This document shows, one piece after another, positions 1-6,709 of a DNA stretch of 11,913 nt; position 1 is the first letter of the stretch, and the number at the start of each line of letters is the position of its first letter. The DNA comes from Candidatus Gastranaerophilales bacterium (lineage in GTDB: Bacteria; Cyanobacteriota; Vampirovibrionia; Gastranaerophilales; Gastranaerophilaceae). The stretch is from NCBI GenBank assembly GCA_900548405.1, contig UNSJ01000051.1:1-11913 (forward strand). The letters run 5' to 3'. Made by a program: the position numbers and the translations under genes. The notes beneath the pieces were generated by a model that was given only the letters and a program-made list of their open reading frames with translations, ran no database searches and was not told where the DNA came from.

Positions 1-879
1 ACGATTAAAGACTTTATTAACAAAACTGATAAAAAACAACCTCAAGCATATTTAGAAGTATCTATTGTTGAGTTAAACGAAGATGGTTCTAAAGAATTGA
101 CAAATACTTGGACTGTTATGAGTAATTCATTCTCAGCTTCATTCGACGGTACATCAACATCTACGGATTCTATGTATCCGATATTCTTCAAAGGAAACGG
201 ATGGACTCTTGTTGACCCTGAATCATTCTCAGACGGTAAATATGAAGAAGTCGGTAAGGTTGGTAAATGGAACGGACCTTTGAATATTATGTACACAATT
301 AACTACCTTGTTAAAAACGGAAAGGCAAGAGTTGTAGTTAATCCTCGTATCATAATTACAAACGGTGTAGAATCAAAAATTGAAGTTACTCAAGATTACT
401 TGGAAAGCGTAGAAGTAGATTCTTCAACATCAACAGGCGGTACTGTTGTAACCAGAGATTACAACGTTGCAGATGATCAGGGTGTTACAGTAGGTATTAC
501 TCCGTTCATAAGCCCGGATGGTTATGTTACATTAAACATTGTACCTGAATACTCAACTGAAATCGGTGCGGTAGACGGTCAAGAATCTATAAACGGACAA
601 ATTATTTCTTATAAGGCAGCTACATTGCTCAGCCACAGAAACTTAGATTTGAAAAATGTAAGAATCAAAGATGGAGAAACTCTTGTAATCGCAGGTATGA
701 TTCAAGAAAAAGAATCAAAAACAATTAACAAAATACCTGTACTCGGTGATTTACCATTGGTTGGCGCGTTATTCAGAAGCACTATCAGTTCAAAATCAAA
801 ATCTGAAATGGTAATAATGATTACTCCAAAAATCATTACTGATACAGAAGACGCGATTGGAAATACTGACACATTATAG
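1..879 (+). CDS. gspD: Secretin, C-terminal part (GspD/PilQ/MshL family), 5' end outside window
   Basis: The frame is open from base 1, so this is the last 292 residues of a longer protein. A TTG at 97 is an internal codon, not a start: secretin-like sequence (QAYLEVSIVELNEDG) already precedes it. Secretins form the multimeric outer-membrane channel through which a type IV pilus or type II secretion cargo passes. Numbering from the first codon, I see the VNPRIIITNG strand (about 113-122), the GVTVGITPFISPDG segment (about 161-174), KDGETLVIAGMI (223-234), the hallmark KIPVLGDLPLVGALFR (244-259) and SEMVIMITPKII (268-279), all characteristic of the secretin barrel. The N-terminal ring domains and signal peptide are not in view. 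The assembly ATPase follows after 19 bases, so the two genes are co-transcribed. The D-E-F gene order favours a GspD-type label, but PilQ or MshL is equally possible. The family is certain; the subsystem is not. Confidence 0.92.
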   Translation, partial: TIKDFINKTDKKQPQAYLEVSIVELNEDGSKELTNTWTVMSNSFSASFDGTSTSTDSMYPIFFKGNGWTLVDPESFSDGKYEEVGKVGKWNGPLNIMYTINYLVKNGKARVVVNPRIIITNGVESKIEVTQDYLESVEVDSSTSTGGTVVTRDYNVADDQGVTVGITPFISPDGYVTLNIVPEYSTEIGAVDGQESINGQIISYKAATLLSHRNLDLKNVRIKDGETLVIAGMIQEKESKTINKIPVLGDLPLVGALFRSTISSKSKSEMVIMITPKIITDTEDAIGNTDTL

Positions 880-898
880 AATAAAATGATAATATAAG

Positions 899-2908
899 AT
901 GAATGAACTACTAAACAGGTTAAAAAACAGTGTCAATACACAGATACTGAATAAGGTCGACAGCACACTATTGGAACAATACAAATTTGTTCCAATTAGT
1001 GTTAAAGACAATTTTCTGTTTGTTGCTATCAATTCTTCTTCCGATAAAGAAGTAATCAACCTTAAACTGAAAGAATTTTATCCGCAGCAAGTTAAATTTA
1101 TTCAGGTGCCTGACCAGGATTTATTTGATTTGATTAAAAGCCTGAAAGAAGATATGCAGAAAGAATCAGGTGATGACGGCACATCAAAGCAGGTAAAACT
1201 TGGCGAACTTTTAGTTCAAAAAGGTTATATTAATGATGTTCAGCTTTTGCAGGCTTTAGCAGAAAGCAAACGACAAAAGATTCCGATAGGTTCTACTTTA
1301 TTTAAGCTGGGATTTATCACTCTTGACCAGCTGAAAGAAATTCTTCACCTGCAAACAGGTTATGATTTGGTTACTCCGGAGCAATTAGCCGGGCAGGAAA
1401 AATTCGTTAAGATTCTTCCTGAAGACTTTATCAAGAATAATAAAATTATACCGATTTCTTCGGATGGAAAAACTTTAATCTTGGGTGTTGTTACACCTGT
1501 AAAACCTGATGTTTTAAAAGAAATCATTTATTTAACAGGACAAAATCCTAAACAATTATTGATGACTCATTATGAGTTTGAGAACTCATTAAATACTTTC
1601 TTCAGTGAACAAAAGAAAGAAACCGAAAGAGTTATCAAAGAGATTGAATCAGAATCTCAAGAGTTTGAAGTTGAAGAATCCCTTGCGGATATGGTTGATA
1701 AACAGTTAAAGGATTCAACCGGTTCTGTTGCAAAATTCGTAAACCAGATTATTACAAACGCTATTGATAACAAGGTATCAGATATTCACATTGAACCGAG
1801 ATTATCAGGCTATATCGTTAGATACAGAAAAGACGGTATGCTTCAAAAAGTTCTTGATATTCCTCCAAAGGTTGAAACTTCAGTAATCGCGCGTTTCAAG
1901 GTACTGTCAAGAATGAACATTGCAGAACACAGACGACCTCAAGACGGTACGTTCTCAATTAAATATAAAAACGGTTCTTATGACTTCCGTATTAACACAC
2001 TTCCTGTTTCGGGCAAAGAAAAGGTTTGTATCCGTGTACTTGCTCCTGCGGTCAGCTTGAATGCTGATGATAAAAATATTAAACTGGTGGGTGGTACTGA
2101 AGAAGATGTTGCTAAAATTAAGAATATGGTTAGCTGTCCTAACGGTATTATCTTAACATCAGGTCCTACCGGTTCAGGTAAAACTACTACGCTTTATTCG
2201 GTATTAAAAAGCTTGAACGATGAAGACGTAAATATTACAACAATCGAGGATCCGATAGAAATTAAGCTGGAAGGTATTAACCAATCTCAAATTAACGCAA
2301 AAGCAGGTATCACGTTTGCATCTTGTATGCGTGCGATATTAAGACAAGACCCTGATATCATTCTGGTTGGTGAAATTCGTGACTATGAAACATTGGAAAT
2401 TGCGATTTCGGCGGCCTTAACAGGTCACTTGGTATTAAGTACAGTCCACACAAACTCAGCTGCAGCAACAGTTACACGTTTGATTGAAATGGGTGCAAAA
2501 GATTACCTGGTATCTTCTACTTTATCAGGCGTTATTGCTCAACGTTTGGTTAGAAGACTTTGCGATGACTGTAAAGAAGAATTCTTCGCAACTCACGATG
2601 AAGCAAGACAGATAATTGCAAACGAAGATGAAATTAAGGAATTTATGAAAAAACCGATTTATAGAGCTAAAGGATGCAACAAATGTGATTTTACAGGATA
2701 CAAAGGCAGACTTGGCGTATATGAAATTATGGCTATCAACAAAGAAATTAAAAAATTAGTTGCATTAGGTGCTCACGATTTGGAAATTGAAGAAGCTGCG
2801 GTTAAAAATGGTATGAAAACACTTCACCAATCATGCTTAAACCATATTCTGAACGGTATGACTACAATAGATGAATTCGTCAGAGTACTCGGTGTGGTTA
2901 ATGAATAG
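899..2908 (+). CDS. gspE: Secretion/pilus assembly ATPase (GspE/PilB family)
   Basis: This 669-residue cytoplasmic hexameric ATPase powers extension of a pilus or pseudopilus. An MshEN-type N-terminal domain spans about 97-236, preceded by a partial domain-like segment (1-82) and followed by an acidic linker (237-268). The motor domain has SDIHIEP (294-300), RRPQDG (345-350), Walker A GPTGSGKT (422-429), the Asp box IEDPIE (449-454), Walker B RQDPDIILVGEIRD (482-495) and the His box with H510 and H517. Two CxxC pairs (C555/C558 and C593/C596) form the tetracysteine zinc site of extension ATPases, which argues against a PilT-type retraction ATPase. The start is the first ATG in frame. The sequence before it (ATAATATAAG) is a poor ribosome binding site, so coupling to the upstream secretin gene is plausible. 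The platform protein gene follows after 8 bases. GspE, PilB and MshE cannot be told apart from this alone. Confidence 0.95.
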   Translation: MNELLNRLKNSVNTQILNKVDSTLLEQYKFVPISVKDNFLFVAINSSSDKEVINLKLKEFYPQQVKFIQVPDQDLFDLIKSLKEDMQKESGDDGTSKQVKLGELLVQKGYINDVQLLQALAESKRQKIPIGSTLFKLGFITLDQLKEILHLQTGYDLVTPEQLAGQEKFVKILPEDFIKNNKIIPISSDGKTLILGVVTPVKPDVLKEIIYLTGQNPKQLLMTHYEFENSLNTFFSEQKKETERVIKEIESESQEFEVEESLADMVDKQLKDSTGSVAKFVNQIITNAIDNKVSDIHIEPRLSGYIVRYRKDGMLQKVLDIPPKVETSVIARFKVLSRMNIAEHRRPQDGTFSIKYKNGSYDFRINTLPVSGKEKVCIRVLAPAVSLNADDKNIKLVGGTEEDVAKIKNMVSCPNGIILTSGPTGSGKTTTLYSVLKSLNDEDVNITTIEDPIEIKLEGINQSQINAKAGITFASCMRAILRQDPDIILVGEIRDYETLEIAISAALTGHLVLSTVHTNSAAATVTRLIEMGAKDYLVSSTLSGVIAQRLVRRLCDDCKEEFFATHDEARQIIANEDEIKEFMKKPIYRAKGCNKCDFTGYKGRLGVYEIMAINKEIKKLVALGAHDLEIEEAAVKNGMKTLHQSCLNHILNGMTTIDEFVRVLGVVNE

Positions 2909-2912
2909 GAGA
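2907..2912 (+). promoter_or_regulatory. Ribosome binding site overlapping the ATPase stop codon
   Basis: AGGAGA begins on the second base of the upstream TAG stop and lies 4 bases before the ATG at 2917. This close arrangement suggests that ribosomes finishing the ATPase gene re-initiate on the platform gene, keeping the two products in balance. Confidence 0.7.
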
Positions 2913-2916
2913 AACA

Positions 2917-4143
2917 ATGACAATATATAACTATATAGCATTAAAGAATAATAAAGATATTGTTAAAGGTAAAGTTGATGCTGCCGACCTTCGCGAGGCT
3001 CGTGAAAGTATCAGAAAATTAGGCTTTATTCCTACAAAAGTATACGAAGAAAAAGCGAAAGGCGACGATAAAGCCGATAAAAAAGATGATGTTAAAGCCG
3101 GCAAAATTAAAAAGCTCGGGCTTCAAGATCGTATGGACTTTACTTCAACGCTTCAAATTCTTGCACAATCAGGTATACCTATCATTGAATCATTAATGTT
3201 CATTGAAAACGATGCGGCTAAGCTTAAAGTAAGACTTGTTGCAAAAGAGCTGAGAAGGCAGATTATGGCTGGTGCAACTTTCGCTGATACAATTGCAAAA
3301 TATCCTAACCAGTTCGGACAAATTTATATCGGTCTGTGTAAAGCAGGGGAAGATTCCGGTGAATTGGAAAAAACATTACAGCGTTTGTTGGAATTATTGA
3401 GTAAAGAAGCTGCCATTAGAGGTAAAGTTATCGGTACATTAATGTATCCGATGTTCGTTATCGTTTTGGCTGTAATCATTGTACTTGTAATGTTAATGTT
3501 TGTATTCCCTGTATTTAAAGAAATGTTTGACGGTATGGGTAAAGAATTACCTTGGATTACTGCTACATTAATGAGTGCCGGTATATTCCTGAAAACATAC
3601 TGGTTCTTTGTTCCGCTTATCTTGGGTTCTATTTTCGGTTTCTTTGCGTTCATTATGAACTGGCAACCTAGTAAAAGAAAAATTGATGAGTGGGTTTTAA
3701 AAGTTCCTCTTTTGTCAGATTTGATACAGTATTCAAACTTTGCAAACTTTATTGCGGTTATGCAGGTTGCTTATGATGCGGGTGTTCCGATTATTGAATG
3801 TTTGTATTTGGCAAATATGACTTTAACAAACTATACGTTAAAAGTTAAAATTGAAACTGCTACATTGAAGGTTCAACAAGGGCAGCACCTTTCCATTGCA
3901 TTGCGCTCAACACGTGTAATGCCTAAAATGATTCTGTTTATGATTGCAACAGGTGAGCAGTCAGGTCGTTTGGGTGATATGCTTCTCCAAGCAACTTCTT
4001 TTATTGATAAAAAGCTTGATGCAATTATTGATACAATGACAAAAATGATTGAACCGATAATGTTGATTGTAATCGGAAGTATCGTATTGACATTAGCGTT
4101 AGCATTGTACTTACCGCTTTTCAACTCTTACATGTCAGATTAA
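2917..4143 (+). CDS. gspF: Inner-membrane platform protein (GspF/PilC family)
   Basis: This 408-residue polytopic protein anchors the assembly ATPase and pseudopilin/pilin recruitment in the inner membrane. It contains the two tandem T2SSF domains of the family, at about 74-197 and 277-400. The internal duplication is visible directly: SGIPIIESL (85-93) matches AGVPIIECL (288-296), and AGEDSGELEKTL (143-154) matches TGEQSGRLGDML (345-356). Hydrophobic membrane segments lie at about 175-200, 228-248 and 378-403, the usual three. The N-terminal 40 residues resemble the short cytoplasmic extension of PilC/GspF proteins and are joined by a Lys/Asp-rich linker (about 44-66) that is probably flexible. 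Length is normal for the family. It sits directly behind its ATPase partner, with a good ribosome binding site. A short-chain dehydrogenase follows after 17 bases with no terminator between. Confidence 0.95.
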   Translation: MTIYNYIALKNNKDIVKGKVDAADLREARESIRKLGFIPTKVYEEKAKGDDKADKKDDVKAGKIKKLGLQDRMDFTSTLQILAQSGIPIIESLMFIENDAAKLKVRLVAKELRRQIMAGATFADTIAKYPNQFGQIYIGLCKAGEDSGELEKTLQRLLELLSKEAAIRGKVIGTLMYPMFVIVLAVIIVLVMLMFVFPVFKEMFDGMGKELPWITATLMSAGIFLKTYWFFVPLILGSIFGFFAFIMNWQPSKRKIDEWVLKVPLLSDLIQYSNFANFIAVMQVAYDAGVPIIECLYLANMTLTNYTLKVKIETATLKVQQGQHLSIALRSTRVMPKMILFMIATGEQSGRLGDMLLQATSFIDKKLDAIIDTMTKMIEPIMLIVIGSIVLTLALALYLPLFNSYMSD

Positions 4144-4148
4144 AAAAC

Positions 4149-4163
4149 AGGAGAGCAGATTTG
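4149..4163 (+). promoter_or_regulatory. Ribosome binding site fixing a TTG start
   Basis: AGGAG at 4149-4153 is followed by 7 bases and then TTG at 4161. No ATG in frame lies before the nucleotide-binding motif of the encoded reductase, so the well-placed Shine-Dalgarno supports TTG as the real start. Confidence 0.75.
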
Positions 4164-4976
4164 AGTAAGAAAACATACGTAATTACCGGTGCAACATCAG
4201 GTATAGGCAATACTCTGGTAAAGGAGTTTTGCAAAAATAATACTGTTTTTGCAGGATATCGTAATGAAAAGTATGTTGATGAGTTAGAAAAACTCGGTGC
4301 AATCCCATTTTATATAGATATGGAAAAAAAGGATTCTATTGCTAAAGCTGCTGCATTTATAAAATCTCAGACAGAAACTATTGATACAATTATAAATGTT
4401 GCAGGGTGTGTTGTTGCAGGTGTGATGGAAAAGCTGGATGTTAACGAAATTCGAAAACAGTTTGAAATAAATACCTTTTCACATTTGGATTTTACTCAAA
4501 GGCTTTTACCTTTGCTTGTAAATGGCAAAATAATAAACATCAGCTCAATGGCAAGTTATGGAATTTTCCCTTTTGTAGGTCCTTATTGTGCATCTAAGAG
4601 AGCTTTAGATATATTGTTTAACTCAATGGCAATCGAATCAAATATTAAGGTGATTTCAGTTAAACCGGGTGTTATTGCTACTCCTTTATGGGGAAAATCA
4701 GTTCAATTAAATAAAAAATCAATAGAAAATTGCAAAAATCATGAAAAAGAAATGCAATATATGGTTGCAAATGCTGAAAAAAATGAAAAAAACGGACTTG
4801 ATGTACACAAAGTAACTGATTTAATAGTTAAAATTGACAGTTTGGATAATCCTAAATCATCATATACAGTGGGCAATGATGCAAAGTTTGCACAATTCGT
4901 ATCTAAGCTTCCGCAAGATTGGATTAATAAATTAGTAAAATGCGGGATAAAAGCTAAGGTTTCTTCCGTAAAATAA
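4161..4976 (+). CDS. Short-chain dehydrogenase/reductase (classical SDR family)
   Basis: This 271-residue Rossmann-fold NAD(P)-dependent oxidoreductase starts at TTG. The dinucleotide-binding motif TGATSGIG is at residues 9-16. Arg34 after the second strand (AGYR) suggests a preference for NADP(H). The catalytic set is Asn104 (EINTF), Ser129 (INISSM), Tyr142 and Lys146 (YCASK), with the usual 13-residue Ser-Tyr spacing. VKPGVIATPLW (167-177) is the substrate-side loop. The structural NNAG motif reads NVAG (79-82), a mild departure. The C-terminal part is Lys/Asn-rich and cannot assign a substrate; steroid/retinol-type and fatty-acyl-type SDRs share these motifs. The gene is 17 bases behind the platform gene, with no visible promoter or terminator between, so it is probably read from the secretion operon although no link to pili is known to me. 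Its last 23 bases overlap the 3' end of the opposite-strand HTH gene. Confidence 0.93.
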   Translation: MSKKTYVITGATSGIGNTLVKEFCKNNTVFAGYRNEKYVDELEKLGAIPFYIDMEKKDSIAKAAAFIKSQTETIDTIINVAGCVVAGVMEKLDVNEIRKQFEINTFSHLDFTQRLLPLLVNGKIINISSMASYGIFPFVGPYCASKRALDILFNSMAIESNIKVISVKPGVIATPLWGKSVQLNKKSIENCKNHEKEMQYMVANAEKNEKNGLDVHKVTDLIVKIDSLDNPKSSYTVGNDAKFAQFVSKLPQDWINKLVKCGIKAKVSSVK

Positions 4977-5190
4977 TCTCATAGTTAAGAACTTCAGCTA
5001 TTTCAGCCAATTCTGAAACTCTTAATCTGTTATTTTTCATTTTGTTATAAAGGTTGCGAATACTGTCTTCTTTACCAAAAAGCTCATTAACAGCGTATTT
5101 CAAGAGAGTCATATTTAGTCCTTCAAGGTTTGCAAGGAACTTTAGCTGGGAACAAATGTTTTTAGTTTCAAGTTTAAATTCTTTTGCCAT
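4954..5190 (-). CDS. Small helix-turn-helix DNA-binding protein (XRE/Cro-like)
   Basis: A 78-residue protein beginning MAKEFKLETK, read from ATG at 5190-5188 to TAG at 4956-4954. Residues about 25-72 resemble small Cro/C1-type regulators: a helix rich in Leu/Ala, then SIRNLYNKMKNNRLRVSELAEI, in which a recognition-helix-like segment is followed by the SELxEIAxxLxY ending typical of these proteins. The last residues (EIILRKKP) are basic. The frame stays open upstream to a GTG at 5298, but the extra residues there (aromatic and hydrophobic) do not look like part of the domain. The better start is the ATG at 5190, where a strong promoter would start the transcript at about the A of the ATG. No Shine-Dalgarno precedes it, so translation would be leaderless. 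Its likely role is repression, probably of its own promoter through the adjacent 16-bp repeats. Function is inferred from sequence character only. Confidence 0.75.
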   Translation of the reverse strand: MAKEFKLETKNICSQLKFLANLEGLNMTLLKYAVNELFGKEDSIRNLYNKMKNNRLRVSELAEIAEVLNYEIILRKKP

Positions 5191-5197
5191 ATTAAAA

Positions 5198-5226
5198 ATT
5201 ATAACATATTTGACATAATATTTCAA
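5198..5226 (-). promoter_or_regulatory. Promoter of the HTH gene
   Basis: Reading the minus strand, TTGAAA (5226-5221) is followed by a 17-base spacer and TATAAT (5203-5198), with TGT just before the -10 (extended -10). Initiation is expected around 5191-5190, at the start codon itself, which predicts a leaderless or nearly leaderless message. The -35 hexamer lies inside the first 16-bp repeat, so a protein bound there would block RNA polymerase. Confidence 0.65.
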
Positions 5227-5257
5227 TATATAATGAAAAAATTCACTATATAATGAA
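5222..5257 (+). repeat. Two 16-bp palindrome-like direct repeats, candidate operator
   Basis: TTCAATATATAATGAA (5222-5237) and TTCACTATATAATGAA (5242-5257) differ at one base and start exactly 20 bp apart, about two helical turns, so bound proteins would sit on the same DNA face. Each is roughly palindromic, with TTCA and TGAA ends. The first overlaps the -35 of the HTH gene. An octamer TTTGACAT flanks the pair at 5209-5216 and 5269-5276, exactly 60 bp apart. The operator role for the neighbouring HTH protein is inference. Confidence 0.5.
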
Positions 5258-5276
5258 ACAAAAATAATTTTGACAT
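5223..5276 (-). CDS. Possible 17-residue hydrophobic peptide upstream of the HTH gene
   Basis: On the minus strand GGAGG (5288-5284), the strongest Shine-Dalgarno-like sequence in the window, lies 7 bases before an ATG at 5276. The frame reads MSKLFLFHYIVNFFIIY and stops with TGA at 5225-5223. The product would be a tiny membrane-inserting or leader peptide. Against it: it overlaps the AT-rich 16-bp repeats, so its hydrophobic content may simply follow from base composition, and I see no clear promoter upstream. The GGAGG is also part of a 4-bp stem with CCTC. Treat it as a candidate only. Confidence 0.2.
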   Translation of the reverse strand: MSKLFLFHYIVNFFIIY

Positions 5277-5298
5277 TTCTTATCCTCCACGAGGTCAC

Positions 5299-5328
5299 TT
5301 GTAAAAATCTTTGTATTTGTGCTAAAAT
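5299..5328 (+). promoter_or_regulatory. Promoter of rimO
   Basis: TTGTAA (5299-5304), an 18-base spacer and TAAAAT (5323-5328), with TGC immediately before the -10 giving an extended -10. Expected initiation near 5335 leaves a leader of about 24 bases that contains the ribosome binding site AAGAGG (5347-5352), six bases before the ATG. Confidence 0.55.
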
Positions 5329-5358
5329 TGCTCATAAATATTACTTAAGAGGTAGAAT

Positions 5359-6663
5359 ATGAAAATAGCTTTGTTAAATCATGGATGTGCAAAAAATCTT
5401 GTAGACAGTGAACTTATGCTCGGGCTGCTTGCAAATAAAGGACATGAAGTTACTCTTGATGAAAAGGATGCGGAAATCGTTGTAATTAATACCTGTTCTT
5501 TTATTCATGATGCTGAAAAAGAGTCAGTTCAAGCTATTTTGCAAATGGTTCAAGACGGTAAAAAAGTTATAGTCACAGGATGTCTGCCTCAAAAGTATAA
5601 AGGGGAGCTCAAGAAAGCTATTCCTGAAATATCCGGTATGATTGGAACTGCTGATATAAAAGAAATTGTTGAAGTAGTAGATAAAGTCGCTCACGATCAA
5701 AAATATATTTCAAAAGTTTCAGAAAAACCTGAATATATTTATCCTGAAAACATTGAAAGACAGCAGATAACAGTTGGAGCAAGCTCTTATATTAAAATTG
5801 CTGACGGTTGTAATTATCATTGCGGATACTGTATTATTCCCCAGCTTCGCGGAGAATATCATTCAAGAACTATTGAAAATATTGTTGAAGAAGCAAAGGC
5901 TCTTGTCGAAAAAGGTGTTACCGAGATTGTGCTAATTGCGCAGGATACAACAAGCTATGGTATTGATTTATACGGAAAACAAGAGCTGCCAAGACTTTTA
6001 AAAGAATTAAACAAAATTGAAGGGCTTGGATGGATAAGAATAATGTATGCTTACCCTTCACAAATGAGTGACGAATTAATGGATGCCATTGCAAGTCTTG
6101 ATAAAGTTGTAAAATATGTAGACCTGCCGCTTCAGCATTATAATGTGGAAATATTAAAAGCTATGCGCAGACCTGCTTTTGATTATGATGAATTGATTAA
6201 GAAAATAAGAACTAAGATTCCTAATGTTGCTATCAGAACAGCATTTATTGTAGGGTATCCTGGTGAAACTGATGAACAGTTTAATGAGCTATATGAATTT
6301 GTAAAACGTTCAAAATTTGATAAAATGGGTGTTTTTGAATATTCAAGAGAAAGAAATACTGCATCTTATTCAATGCTTGAGCAGGTGCCTGCAAAAATTA
6401 AAAAGCAAAGACATAAGAAATTAATGACATTACAGCAAAAAATTTCAAGAGAAATAAACGAAAAATATGTAGGGCAGACTCTGCCTTGTATAGTAGAAGG
6501 CTACACTGATGAAGGTATTGTTTTAATGCGTTCTGAACATGATGCGCCGGAAATCGACGGTATGGTATACGCAACTACTGATAAGGCAGTTGTTCCGGGT
6601 GATATAGAAAATGTGGTAATAGAGCGTGCTGATGAATATGATTTATACGGTACTTTAAATTAA
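5359..6663 (+). CDS. rimO: Ribosomal protein S12 methylthiotransferase RimO
   Basis: A 434-residue radical-SAM enzyme that adds a methylthio group to the conserved aspartate of ribosomal protein S12, carrying two iron-sulfur clusters. The N-terminal UPF0004 domain supplies Cys10, Cys46 and Cys75 for the auxiliary cluster. The radical-SAM cluster is C151-x3-C155-x2-C158 within DGCNYHCGYC. RimO rather than MiaB or MtaB is indicated by CIIPQLRGEYHSR, by the AQDTTSYGIDLYG stretch that is typical of RimO, by the YAYP segment in place of the MiaB pattern, and by the C-terminal TRAM domain (about 368-434) with APEIDG. Length is normal. The start ATG has a good ribosome binding site and the first residues (MKIALLNHGCAKN) match the family start. 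It appears to be monocistronic or weakly linked to the flippase downstream, which has its own likely promoter. Confidence 0.95.
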   Translation: MKIALLNHGCAKNLVDSELMLGLLANKGHEVTLDEKDAEIVVINTCSFIHDAEKESVQAILQMVQDGKKVIVTGCLPQKYKGELKKAIPEISGMIGTADIKEIVEVVDKVAHDQKYISKVSEKPEYIYPENIERQQITVGASSYIKIADGCNYHCGYCIIPQLRGEYHSRTIENIVEEAKALVEKGVTEIVLIAQDTTSYGIDLYGKQELPRLLKELNKIEGLGWIRIMYAYPSQMSDELMDAIASLDKVVKYVDLPLQHYNVEILKAMRRPAFDYDELIKKIRTKIPNVAIRTAFIVGYPGETDEQFNELYEFVKRSKFDKMGVFEYSRERNTASYSMLEQVPAKIKKQRHKKLMTLQQKISREINEKYVGQTLPCIVEGYTDEGIVLMRSEHDAPEIDGMVYATTDKAVVPGDIENVVIERADEYDLYGTLN

Positions 6664-6672
6664 TATATATTA

Positions 6673-6681
6673 TGATATAAT
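6673..6681 (+). promoter_or_regulatory. Extended -10 promoter of the flippase gene
   Basis: TGATATAAT just after the rimO stop is an extended -10 with a perfect TATAAT. No good -35 is seen 17 bases upstream (CTTTAA). Initiation near 6688 would give a leader of roughly 19 bases that contains AGGA. Chance occurrence in AT-rich DNA is possible. Confidence 0.4.
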
Positions 6682-6696
6682 AAATTTATAGTTTTT

Positions 6697-6709
6697 AGGA
6701 TTAGTGATG
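6697..6709 (+). promoter_or_regulatory. Ribosome binding site choosing ATG over GTG
   Basis: AGGA (6697-6700) lies 3 bases before a GTG at 6704 and 6 bases before an ATG at 6707. The spacing favours the ATG, so the protein begins MEFVENREVE rather than with one extra methionine. Confidence 0.55.

Noticed and set aside
97..879. TTG at 97 as start of a 260-residue protein
   Set aside because: The frame is open to base 1 and the preceding residues are secretin-like, so it is an internal codon of a gene cut by the window edge.
3324..4124. Minus-strand open frames inside the platform gene
   Set aside because: The plus strand has clear T2SSF domains and membrane segments; the opposite frames lack starts with ribosome binding sites and known motifs.
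5210..5275. Two perfect TTGACA hexamers (5210 and 5270) as plus-strand -35 boxes
   Set aside because: The nearest TATAAT after the first is only 13 bases away and nothing -10-like lies 16-18 bases after the second; they fit better as part of the repeat array.
4954..5298. GTG at 5298 as start of a 114-residue version of the HTH protein
   Set aside because: The added residues are aromatic/hydrophobic and unlike an HTH N-terminus, no ribosome binding site fits, and a promoter lies inside the extension.
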